Shown here piece after piece: positions 34,635 through 42,740 of a stretch of 64,000 nt of DNA. The position numbers were made by a program, and so were the translations under genes. The DNA lies in assembly GCF_900111035.1 (NCBI RefSeq), contig NZ_FOFU01000007.1:62001-126000 (forward strand). Direction: 5' to 3'. Below the pieces are notes generated by a model that saw only the letters and a list, made by a program, of their open reading frames with translations, made no database searches and was not told the origin of the DNA. Position 1 is the first letter of the stretch. Each line of letters opens with the position of its first letter. The stretch is from Treponema bryantii (GTDB lineage: Bacteria > Spirochaetota > Spirochaetia > Treponematales > Treponemataceae).

Positions 34635-36605
34635 ATGAAAAACATTGCCGTACTAGTGTATGACCTGACAGTAGAGTACAACATTGTTGTTGTAGATGGC
34701 ATTATTGATTATCTCAGGGACAAAAACGATGTACACGTAATTATTTCAACAATCAACGCGCCTCATAACGAAGCCTTTCAATATGATTATCAGTATTGGA
34801 CAGCGCTCGAACTTATAAAATCAGAAAATGTAGATGCAGTAATAGTTGTTTCAAATTCTTTTTGTCATGACATGACGTGTGAGGAACTGGCAAAGGCTTT
34901 TGAGTGTCTTATGCCGAAGCCGGTAATTTCTATTTCAAATCCTCTTGATTTACCGACAAATCATTATACCTGTATTTCGTGCGAAGATGCCTATGACGAA
35001 ATAGTCGGGCATCTTATAGAAAAGCACAACAGGAAAAAGATTGCTTTTATGTCTGCAGCACTTACACATTCCCCTGAATCAGAAGGCCGTGAAAATGCTT
35101 TTCGTGCTGCAATGAAAAAACACGGACTTGAGATAAATGAAGACTGGATTTTTGCCGGAAATTTTACACCCCGGTCTGCCTATGACTGTATCAAAGGAAA
35201 ATATAAATCACGCGAAGAAGTGCCGTTTGATGCAATTCTTTGTGCCAATGATTATATGGCAGCAGGAGTTGAAAGTATTTTTGCAGAACTGGAAGTAAAT
35301 GTTCCTGATGATGTCTGTGTTTTTGGTTTTGATGATGCGGAGGTTGCAGTTACCTGTATACCTAATCTTTCAACAATAAGTCAGAAGGTTGCTCAAACCG
35401 GTTATGATGCAGCCGAGCTCGCCTATAAACTTCTTTGTGGAGAAGATGTTCCTAAAGTTGTAAAAACTCAGGCTTATCCGCTTTACAGACAGTCGTGCGG
35501 CTGTATGGATCTTAAACTTAAATCTTACGGTTATTACGATAATGGCGGCGGCTATCACGATCGTGATACAATGGTAATGACAGAGCTGGATCTGTTTGGA
35601 AACGGCTTAAATGATATGGCTACCATTTATCACGTTCTGAATATGACGGACTCCGTTACCTCAATGAATGAATACTTTAAAACAGTTGTGACAAATCTTA
35701 AGGTAGTTCATATCCACATGCTTGCCATTTGTGTTTACGATGAGGCAATAGAACTTTCTCCTAGTGATGATTTTGTTATGCCGGACAAGGCAAAACTTCT
35801 CATGCTGATAGATGAAAATCGTGATCTTGCAGAAAACTATTATGGTGAAGGTGGAATAGAATTTAATCCTCATAAGAAAATTCTTCCTGATGGATTTGAA
35901 GATCTTTACAGAGGAAATTATTATCTGCTTCCAATTTTCTTACAGGGCACAAATTATGGATACCTTGTCTGCAGACTACCTACAAATAAATATCCGATTT
36001 ATACAATCTTCCTTAAGATTCTTGTAAATTCCTTTGTCCATTCTTTTGTATATTCTGTGAAAGAAGCAGAACATGCAAAGTTAGCTGAAAAAAATCAGAC
36101 CCTCAATTTTCAGTCAAAAACAGATGAACTTACGCAGCTTTTTAATCGCCGTGGTTTTATGGAATACGGTCAGCAGTTAATAGACATTGCTACAATTTCT
36201 GATGACAAAGGCTGTGTTTTCTTCTGCGACTTGGACGGCCTAAAAACAATGAACGATACCTGGGGACATGAAATAGGTGACCTTGCAATAAAAACAGAGG
36301 CAATGGTATTAAGGGCAGCCTTCCGTGATTCAGATATGGTCGGCCGTTTGAGTGGAGATGAGTTTGGAGTTGTTGCTCCACGTTTCCCGATGTACAAGGT
36401 TGATGATTTACGCAAGCGCCTGGCTATTCTTAATGAACAGTTTTCAAAAGATGCAAAGCTGCCGTTCACCTTATCAATAAGTATTGGTCCTGTAGAGTTT
36501 GATTCAAAAAACTCAGACCTTCATGAGCTGTTGAAAGAGGCAGATAAAAATCTCTATGAAGAAAAAAAGATTAAGCATGCCCAGCGTGATGGTCAAAAGA
36601 AATAA
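34635..36605 (+). CDS. LacI-type sugar-binding domain fused to a GGDEF diguanylate cyclase
   Basis: The 656-aa protein lacks the HTH of LacI. Residues 1-285 are a periplasmic-binding-protein-like sensor as in LacI regulators (ILCANDYMAAGVESIF, VCVFGFDDAEVAV, AYPLYRQSCGCMDL). Residues about 300-480 are a second sensory module, possibly GAF-like. Residues about 490-656 are a GGDEF domain: DLDGLKTMNDTWGHEIGD for GTP/metal and the signature SGDEF near 573-577, an accepted GGDEF variant. An RDSD sits five residues ahead, giving the RxxD allosteric I-site. It should make c-di-GMP in response to an intracellular sugar. Not a DNA-binding protein. The domain combination is known in Treponema and clostridia. 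Confidence 0.9.
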   Translation: MKNIAVLVYDLTVEYNIVVVDGIIDYLRDKNDVHVIISTINAPHNEAFQYDYQYWTALELIKSENVDAVIVVSNSFCHDMTCEELAKAFECLMPKPVISISNPLDLPTNHYTCISCEDAYDEIVGHLIEKHNRKKIAFMSAALTHSPESEGRENAFRAAMKKHGLEINEDWIFAGNFTPRSAYDCIKGKYKSREEVPFDAILCANDYMAAGVESIFAELEVNVPDDVCVFGFDDAEVAVTCIPNLSTISQKVAQTGYDAAELAYKLLCGEDVPKVVKTQAYPLYRQSCGCMDLKLKSYGYYDNGGGYHDRDTMVMTELDLFGNGLNDMATIYHVLNMTDSVTSMNEYFKTVVTNLKVVHIHMLAICVYDEAIELSPSDDFVMPDKAKLLMLIDENRDLAENYYGEGGIEFNPHKKILPDGFEDLYRGNYYLLPIFLQGTNYGYLVCRLPTNKYPIYTIFLKILVNSFVHSFVYSVKEAEHAKLAEKNQTLNFQSKTDELTQLFNRRGFMEYGQQLIDIATISDDKGCVFFCDLDGLKTMNDTWGHEIGDLAIKTEAMVLRAAFRDSDMVGRLSGDEFGVVAPRFPMYKVDDLRKRLAILNEQFSKDAKLPFTLSISIGPVEFDSKNSDLHELLKEADKNLYEEKKIKHAQRDGQKK

Positions 36606-36625
36606 ATAAGGTTCAAATTATATCT

Positions 36626-36654
36626 TGCATTTTTATTCAAAAAATATCATAATT
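36626..36654 (+). promoter_or_regulatory. Probable argD promoter
   Basis: TTGCAT (36626-36631) and CATAAT (36649-36654), spacer 17 bp, lie between the GGDEF gene and argD. Confidence 0.6.
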
Positions 36655-36685
36655 CCTGCATATTTATACAAAGCGAGGCGATGCT

Positions 36686-37858
36686 ATGGAAAAGAAAATT
36701 GTAAACAACTATGGCTCTTTTGACGTTATTTTTGAAAAATCAAAGGGTTCAACAATGTGGGCGGCAGACGGTAAAAAGTACATCGACTTTATTGCCGGTA
36801 TTGGAGTTAACTGTCTTGGTCATAATTATAAACCGCTGGTAAAAGCAATTTCTCGCCAGGCACGTCGCCAGATTCATATTTCAAACTATTATTTCTCAGA
36901 TGTAGGTCTTGATTTTGCAGAAAATCTTCTTAAAGTAACAGGCTTTGAGCGCGGTTATTTTGGAAATTCTGGTGCAGAAGCAAATGAAGCTGCTATTAAA
37001 CTGGCTAGAAAATATGGTCAGCTCAATGGTGGAGATAAAAGAAAAACAATTGTAACTCTGGAATCATCATTCCACGGAAGAACACTTGCTACTCTTACTG
37101 CAACAGGTCAGGACCGTTTCCATCCGGATTGTTTTGCTCCTTATCCAGAGGGCTTTAAGACAATTAAGGCAAATGATTTTGAAGCAATCAAAACTGCTTT
37201 TGATGATACAACAGCTGCACTCTTTATTGAATGTATTCAGGGTGAGGGTGGTGTAAATCTGATAAATCCAGAATGGGCTAAGGCTGCTGCTGATGCTGCC
37301 CGCGCTGCCGGAGCAATTGTAATGGCAGATGAAGTTCAGACTGGTGTTGGTCGTACAGGTACTTACCTTGCAAGTGACTGGCTTGGCTTTAAGCCTGAGG
37401 TTGTTACTCTTGCAAAGGGAATTGCCGGTGGTGTTCCTATGGGAGCTTGTCTGTTCCGCGGAAAGGCTGCAGATGTATTTGTTGCCGGTGATCATCAGTC
37501 AACTTTTGCAGGAAATCCTCTTGCCTGTGCTGCTGGTCTTGTAGTTCTTGAAACTGTAAGCGATCCTGCTTTCCTTGACAGAGTAAATCATGCAGGTGAT
37601 TATATTCGTGGAGCAATTGCAAGCTGGAACCTTCCAATCGTTAAGGATGTTCGTGGAAAAGGCCTTATGATTGGAACTCAGATTGATTCAAGCATTAAAC
37701 CTTTTGATATTGAAGTTCGCTGTCTGGAAAAAGGACTGTGTACTACAACAGCAGGCAGTGATGTTGTTCGCTTCCTGCCTCCTCTCAATATTTCTGACAA
37801 AGAAATAGATGAAGGTCTTGCAATTTACAAGAGTGTACTTGAAGAATTCTGTAAATAA
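36686..37858 (+). CDS. argD: Acetylornithine aminotransferase-type class III aminotransferase
   Basis: This 390-aa PLP enzyme carries GNSGAEANEAAIKLARK (cofactor phosphate loop), FHGRTLATLTATGQ, ECIQGEGGVN and ADEVQTGVGRTG; the PLP lysine is in TLAKGIAGG near 249. The length and N-terminal end (the small domain starts MEKKIVNNYGSFDVIFEKSKG) fit ArgD, which makes N-acetylornithine in arginine synthesis. Related 4-aminobutyrate and succinylornithine transaminases have similar motifs, so substrate is an inference. A GAGG lies upstream. The next gene's frame starts within its last 50 bp, giving an overlap. Confidence 0.88.
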   Translation: MEKKIVNNYGSFDVIFEKSKGSTMWAADGKKYIDFIAGIGVNCLGHNYKPLVKAISRQARRQIHISNYYFSDVGLDFAENLLKVTGFERGYFGNSGAEANEAAIKLARKYGQLNGGDKRKTIVTLESSFHGRTLATLTATGQDRFHPDCFAPYPEGFKTIKANDFEAIKTAFDDTTAALFIECIQGEGGVNLINPEWAKAAADAARAAGAIVMADEVQTGVGRTGTYLASDWLGFKPEVVTLAKGIAGGVPMGACLFRGKAADVFVAGDHQSTFAGNPLACAAGLVVLETVSDPAFLDRVNHAGDYIRGAIASWNLPIVKDVRGKGLMIGTQIDSSIKPFDIEVRCLEKGLCTTTAGSDVVRFLPPLNISDKEIDEGLAIYKSVLEEFCK

Positions 37859-40800
37859 ACTGGCAGGACTGTTTCTTCTGCTTTTATTCTGCGCGCAGCC
37901 TTTGTATTCTGCAAATGTACTTGGGCGTCCGCGCAGAATGTCTCTTATAAAAACAGAGTATTTTGATATTATTTATTCAAAAGAAAGTGAAGAGACAGCC
38001 CTCTTGCTTGTTCAAAACGTCGACAGACTTTATCAGAAAGCCGCAGATGCTCTAAACTCTCAGCACAAACTTCGTATGCCGGTAATAATTTCTCCGGACT
38101 CCGATGTTCTTTCGGTAGACTATACACCTTATCCTTATAACAGAATTATCATTTTTGATTCTACGGCAGATTATGATACCGCAGTTTTCAAAGATTCTAT
38201 GCTCGGACTTTTTTACCGTGAGATTTATAAAGCTCTGTCTCAATCAATAAGAAGTCCTTTTAATCAGTTTGTTGCAAAATGGATTGCTGGTGATTCCTAT
38301 CAGCCGGTTGCACTTTTTAATCTTCCTTATTCATTTATTGAAGGAAACGCATATCTTGCGGAAAGTTCTGAAGGGGAAGGGCTTTTAAATGATGGATATT
38401 TTCTGCAGCTGCTTTCACAGGCAAAACTTGAAGGAAAAATTCCTCAGTGGAGTCAGGTAATAACAGTTCGTGATACGTACCCGGGAGAAGAACTTGCACT
38501 TGCTGCAGGTACCGGCTTTTCTGCTTTTTTGATGAATACTTATGGTGCAGAAAAATATGCCGAGCTTTGGGAAGAAAGCGGAAAAATAAATCCGCTGCTT
38601 ACACATGGAGTTTTCAAAAATACATATGGACTTACGCTTACAGAACTTTGGAATCAGTTTGAAGAATCTGTACCTCTTCCTGCCAGTCTGATGGCTCTTG
38701 AAAGTTATGAGAAAGAAGGAGAGCTTGTTTTTCCAAAAGATAAAGATGCAAATTATGAACATATTCTGATTACAGATTATGGAACTGTCTGGTATGACAG
38801 AATCCGTCATGAGGTTGATATTTTTGATGAGCACAGTCAGCTGAAAATGAGACAGATTCTGTTTCTTGCAGATAAAATTGAGCGCATGTCACTTTCGCCA
38901 GATGGACGTTTTATTGCAGTTACAAATATTCAGCCAAGATCGGTAGAAGGACTTTATTCGGTCTCTGCCAGCATTTATGATCTGAAGGAAAGAAAATTTC
39001 TGGATCAAAAATATCAGCTGCGGGATACTGCAATTGTATTAACAGAAACCGGAGATTATGCTGTTGCCGGTGTAAATATTAAGGACGTTACTCCTGCGCT
39101 TGAAATCCATACAATGCCGCTGGATGAAAAGAAGAAAGAAAAACCAACTCTGATTTTCAGACAGGATTTTGCCCGAAATACAATTCCTTTTTCTCCGGTT
39201 TATAGCGGAAATGGATTTGTTGCTTATATCCGCGCAGAAGGAACTGAGCGTTATTTATGCAGATTAAATTTTGGGAAGTCGCAGGATAATTCAAAAGAAC
39301 AGAATCTTATTGAACAAAGCTGGCTTATAAAAGCCGACGGACAAAAAGATTCTGAACCTCCGCTCAAAATCCAGTACCTTTCCTGCCAGCGCCGCGGCGG
39401 CAGCCCGATTTACACATTCACGTACACACAGCCAGGTGACAGTACCTTTACCAGGGCCGGCTTTATTTTCCTCACAGATAAATTTGAACCAGCGGCAGTT
39501 AGACTAACTTCTACAGATGTTTCCGGCGGTATTCATTATCCTTTTGTTTCTTCAAGGAACGAGCTCTTTTATAGTGCAAAAAAATATTCACAGAATCAGT
39601 TGCGTAAGGTTGATTTATCTGCAGTTGAATTGGAAAACGGATATTTACAGAAGGCTGGAAAAGAAAATCTGGCGTCAGCAAATAAGGAGTCTGGCAATCA
39701 CAGCCAGTCCTCTCTTTCTGATTATAATGTACGAAATTACAATCCTTTTAAGTACATGACAGACCTTTCCTTTACACCGTTCTTCCCGATTAAGATTCTG
39801 GATTTGAATGAAGGAAATCTCTACTGGCCGGGACTAGGCGTTTCAATTGAAAACCAGCCGGATCCATGTATGAATACACAGGCAGTTTTATCTCTCGGCT
39901 GGACTTATCTACCTCTGGATTTTTCATGGACAAAGAATATGCCTTCTTCATATCTGGCAAGAATCAGGTCGGAATCCTTAAATCTTAAAAAAGATAAATC
40001 AGCAGCGTTCTATATAGAAAATTCTTCAACACCGGTAAAAATACGGGCCGGAGCAATTTTCAATTTCAATCTTGATGGAGAATATAATTTCAAAATACTT
40101 GCCGGAACACAATGGAAGATTCCTCTGGGCCTGGCTTTAAGACAGCTTATTTTTGATATTCAGGGAAGCTATACAGTTTCTACAGATTATTACGATCAGA
40201 CTAAAAGCGATATACGCCCTGGCCTTTCAGCCTGGCCTTCATTCAGGTCTGCTTATGAACTTTATGAAATCTCTGCAAAAGTTGAATATACGAATATCCA
40301 TCAATATGGTTATTCTACATTTGAGCAGCGTGGTCTTTCTGTAGGTGTCAGGTCTTATCTGATGTGGGATATGTGTGAAGTCAGATTGCTGCAGGAAGCC
40401 CGTAAGAATCTCGCGCCGAATAATAGTAATCTTACAAATGCCGAAAAGAAAAATCTTCTGTCAGAAACTATTTCTGATATTACACAGTTTAATGTAGGTT
40501 TGTTTGCAACCATTGCAATTCCACGGCTACTTCCATTTTCTATGAAAGATAACTGGATTTTTAGTATGCCTGGAGTTATTAACGCTGAGTTTGTAAATAA
40601 ACCTGGTACAGCGTTGGAATCAAGTTTTAAAGTTCTTTTAATTGGCCGTGAGATTCATAACAGTGTAATTCCATATGTTTTATATTCACGAAGGGCAGGG
40701 CTCTGGTTCGGGTATAATATGGCCCTTGTTTATGATACCTCAGAAGTTCGGCTTCCGGATATTCGTCATGCAGATTATCTTGCAGAGGTTTTCCAGGGTG

Positions 40801-40958
40801 TTTCATATACTCAGGCAATTTATCTGATTCTTAATCTCGATTTGAATATTACAACCGGTAAGCTTGCAACTGTTCCAATCAATACCACTCTTACCGGCAC
40901 CTATTATCCGGAGAGTCACGGTTATGGAATCAGTCTGGATGTGCGTTTCCATCTGTAA
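37809..40958 (+). CDS. Envelope protein with signal peptide, beta-propeller-like repeats and C-terminal barrel-like region
   Basis: A 1049-aa protein whose signal peptide (basic KNSVNK, core LAGLFLLLLFCAQPLYSA) ends near residue 35. Residues 45-300 resemble a peptidase-MA-like or other N-terminal domain (YFDIIYSKESEETALLL). Residues about 310-640 carry repeated WD/TolB-like strands (RMSLSPDGRFIAVTNIQ). The last 400 residues alternate aromatic strands and end in RFHL, as in outer-membrane barrels. It is probably exported and outer-membrane anchored. The start is uncertain: GTG 37833 or TTG 37839 would fit the signal peptide equally well; the ATG used overlaps argD by 50 bp. Confidence 0.7.
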   Translation: MKVLQFTRVYLKNSVNKLAGLFLLLLFCAQPLYSANVLGRPRRMSLIKTEYFDIIYSKESEETALLLVQNVDRLYQKAADALNSQHKLRMPVIISPDSDVLSVDYTPYPYNRIIIFDSTADYDTAVFKDSMLGLFYREIYKALSQSIRSPFNQFVAKWIAGDSYQPVALFNLPYSFIEGNAYLAESSEGEGLLNDGYFLQLLSQAKLEGKIPQWSQVITVRDTYPGEELALAAGTGFSAFLMNTYGAEKYAELWEESGKINPLLTHGVFKNTYGLTLTELWNQFEESVPLPASLMALESYEKEGELVFPKDKDANYEHILITDYGTVWYDRIRHEVDIFDEHSQLKMRQILFLADKIERMSLSPDGRFIAVTNIQPRSVEGLYSVSASIYDLKERKFLDQKYQLRDTAIVLTETGDYAVAGVNIKDVTPALEIHTMPLDEKKKEKPTLIFRQDFARNTIPFSPVYSGNGFVAYIRAEGTERYLCRLNFGKSQDNSKEQNLIEQSWLIKADGQKDSEPPLKIQYLSCQRRGGSPIYTFTYTQPGDSTFTRAGFIFLTDKFEPAAVRLTSTDVSGGIHYPFVSSRNELFYSAKKYSQNQLRKVDLSAVELENGYLQKAGKENLASANKESGNHSQSSLSDYNVRNYNPFKYMTDLSFTPFFPIKILDLNEGNLYWPGLGVSIENQPDPCMNTQAVLSLGWTYLPLDFSWTKNMPSSYLARIRSESLNLKKDKSAAFYIENSSTPVKIRAGAIFNFNLDGEYNFKILAGTQWKIPLGLALRQLIFDIQGSYTVSTDYYDQTKSDIRPGLSAWPSFRSAYELYEISAKVEYTNIHQYGYSTFEQRGLSVGVRSYLMWDMCEVRLLQEARKNLAPNNSNLTNAEKKNLLSETISDITQFNVGLFATIAIPRLLPFSMKDNWIFSMPGVINAEFVNKPGTALESSFKVLLIGREIHNSVIPYVLYSRRAGLWFGYNMALVYDTSEVRLPDIRHADYLAEVFQGVSYTQAIYLILNLDLNITTGKLATVPINTTLTGTYYPESHGYGISLDVRFHL

Positions 40959-40998
40959 AACGGCAATAAATCAGTAAAAAATCTGTGATTTTTCTTAT

Positions 40999-41027
40999 TT
41001 AACTTTTTCCATTTTATTTGTTATATT
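40999..41027 (+). promoter_or_regulatory. Probable promoter of the Gld-like ABC operon
   Basis: TTAACT (40999-41004) and TATATT (41022-41027), spacer 17 bp, precede the ATPase gene at 41061. A GGAGG precedes the start codon. Confidence 0.6.
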
Positions 41028-41060
41028 TAATATAGACAAAAAAATTGGAGGACATCTAAA

Positions 41061-41993
41061 ATGATAGAAGTTTCCCACGTTTCCCGTAATTTCGGGGATT
41101 TCCGTGCGGTAAATGACGTCAGCTTTTCTATTCCTACAGGTCAGATTGTAGGACTTCTTGGCCCAAACGGCGCTGGCAAAACCACAACAATGCGAATGAT
41201 AACAGGCTTTCTTGCCCCAACTTCTGGTTCTGTGAAGATTGACGGCATTGATATTTGTGAAAATCCTGTTGAAGCAAAAAAGAAAATTGGCTATATGCCA
41301 GAATCAGCTCCACTTTATGGAGAAATGATAGTTGAAGATTATCTGACATATATTGCAAATATGTATGGTCAGAATCCGGTAGAAAAAGTTCCTGCTCTTT
41401 GCAAGGAATGCGGACTTAAGGAAGTAATGAGCAAGAATATCTCTGAACTTTCCCGCGGTAACCGCCAGCGTGTTGCTCTTGCACATGCCCTTATGAATGA
41501 TCCGGAAATCCTTATTCTTGATGAACCGACTTCCGGTCTCGACCCTAACCAGGTAGAGGATGTTCGTGCAATTATCCGCGAAATCGGTAAAACCCGTACA
41601 GTAATTGTATCTACTCATATTTTGAGCGAGGTTGAAACAATCTGCAGCCGCGCAATTATTATTTCCGGCGGTAAGCTTGTTGCAGACAGTTCAATTGAAG
41701 AACTTAAGAACAGCATTGGAACTTCATCTACAGTTTATATTACTGTTGGTACTGAAAAGGCAGAAAGTGCTGCAGAACTTGCTAAATCAATTACTGGTGT
41801 AGCTGGTGTAACAGTTGGTGCTAAAGATGGTGAAACTGGTCTTTCACAGCTGGTAGTTTCTGTTAATGGAGAAGCTGAAATCAGACCTTCTCTTATCAGA
41901 AAACTTGTTGAAGGCGGAATTGATTTGTATGAAGCTGCTATCAACAAGAATTCTTTGGAAGATGTATTCCATACTTTGACGGAGGCTAAATAA
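41061..41993 (+). CDS. ABC transporter ATP-binding protein (GldA-like)
   Basis: At 310 aa, an ATPase with Walker A LGPNGAGKTTT, signature LSRGNRQRVALA, Walker B ILILDEPTSGLD and the histidine loop VSTHILSE. Its C-terminal 90 residues form an accessory domain (SSTVYITVGTEKAESAAEL). With the following permease, GldG-like and DUF4340 genes it forms the conserved 'Gld-type' ABC cassette, also called COG1131-COG1277-COG3225. In Bacteroidetes GldA-GldF-GldG supports gliding; homologues elsewhere have no known role. The stop and next ATG overlap (TAATG). Confidence 0.88.
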   Translation: MIEVSHVSRNFGDFRAVNDVSFSIPTGQIVGLLGPNGAGKTTTMRMITGFLAPTSGSVKIDGIDICENPVEAKKKIGYMPESAPLYGEMIVEDYLTYIANMYGQNPVEKVPALCKECGLKEVMSKNISELSRGNRQRVALAHALMNDPEILILDEPTSGLDPNQVEDVRAIIREIGKTRTVIVSTHILSEVETICSRAIIISGGKLVADSSIEELKNSIGTSSTVYITVGTEKAESAAELAKSITGVAGVTVGAKDGETGLSQLVVSVNGEAEIRPSLIRKLVEGGIDLYEAAINKNSLEDVFHTLTEAK

Positions 41994-42727
41994 TGAGTGA
42001 TAATAAATCAGCAAAAAAACAGTGCCCCGCAATCATTATTATGAAGCGCGAGCTTAAGGCATATTTTACTTCGCCGGTTGCTTATATTGTAACTGCGCTT
42101 TTTCTTATAGTTACAGGAATCCTGTTTTATTCAGTATTCTTCCTTTACAACAGAGCAGAACTCCGACAGTATTTTTCTTTACTGCCTGTTCTCCTTTCTC
42201 TTTTTATTCCAGCCCTCACAATGAGGATTTTTGCAGAAGAGCGTCGTGTGGGTTCTATCGAAACTCTGATGACTCTTCCTGTTACAGAACTTGATGTAGT
42301 TGCAGGAAAATATCTTGCATCGTTCTTAAGCACTTTGATTATGCTTGCTCCAACTCTGTTTTATATTCTTCCGACAGTGATTTTTGGTTCTCCTGATTTT
42401 GGTCCTATTGTCGGTGGATATATCGGTGCAATCTTCCTTTGTGCCTGCTTTACTGCAATCGGAGTTTTTTCAACCTCTGTAACAAAAAATCAGATTATTG
42501 CGTTCTTCACAGCTATGATAATCTGTATGGCTCTTACAATGATTGATACATTCCTGATTTTCCTGCCATCACAGATTGTAAGCTTCTTCAGTTATCTTTC
42601 TGCTAGCGGGCATTTTACTTCTATTTCGCGCGGAATTTTTGACACAAGGGATTTGATTTATTTTGTTTCCCTTACAGCACTGTTCTTTACTGCAACAGTA
42701 AAAGTTCAGCAGAACGCTAAAAACTAA
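41993..42727 (+). CDS. ABC-2 type permease (GldF-like)
   Basis: The 244-aa protein has six membrane spans, for example VAYIVTALFLIVTGILFYSVF, LLPVLLSLFIPALTM and IIAFFTAMIICMALTMIDTFLIF. The MKRELKAYFTSPVAY start, EERRVGSIETLMTLPV loop and GKYLASFL motif are typical of GldF and NosY-like permeases. It is the membrane channel of the preceding ATPase. Overlap by TAATG ensures joint translation. There is no solute-binding gene, so this cassette is thought to export or remodel; the function in treponemes is unknown. Confidence 0.87.
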   Translation: MSDNKSAKKQCPAIIIMKRELKAYFTSPVAYIVTALFLIVTGILFYSVFFLYNRAELRQYFSLLPVLLSLFIPALTMRIFAEERRVGSIETLMTLPVTELDVVAGKYLASFLSTLIMLAPTLFYILPTVIFGSPDFGPIVGGYIGAIFLCACFTAIGVFSTSVTKNQIIAFFTAMIICMALTMIDTFLIFLPSQIVSFFSYLSASGHFTSISRGIFDTRDLIYFVSLTALFFTATVKVQQNAKN

Positions 42728-42740
42728 CGGAGTAAAAAAG

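Noticed and set aside
37809-37841. Firm choice of the start of the propeller-barrel gene
   Set aside because: ATG 37809, GTG 37833 and TTG 37839 all fit the signal peptide and none has a clear ribosome site.
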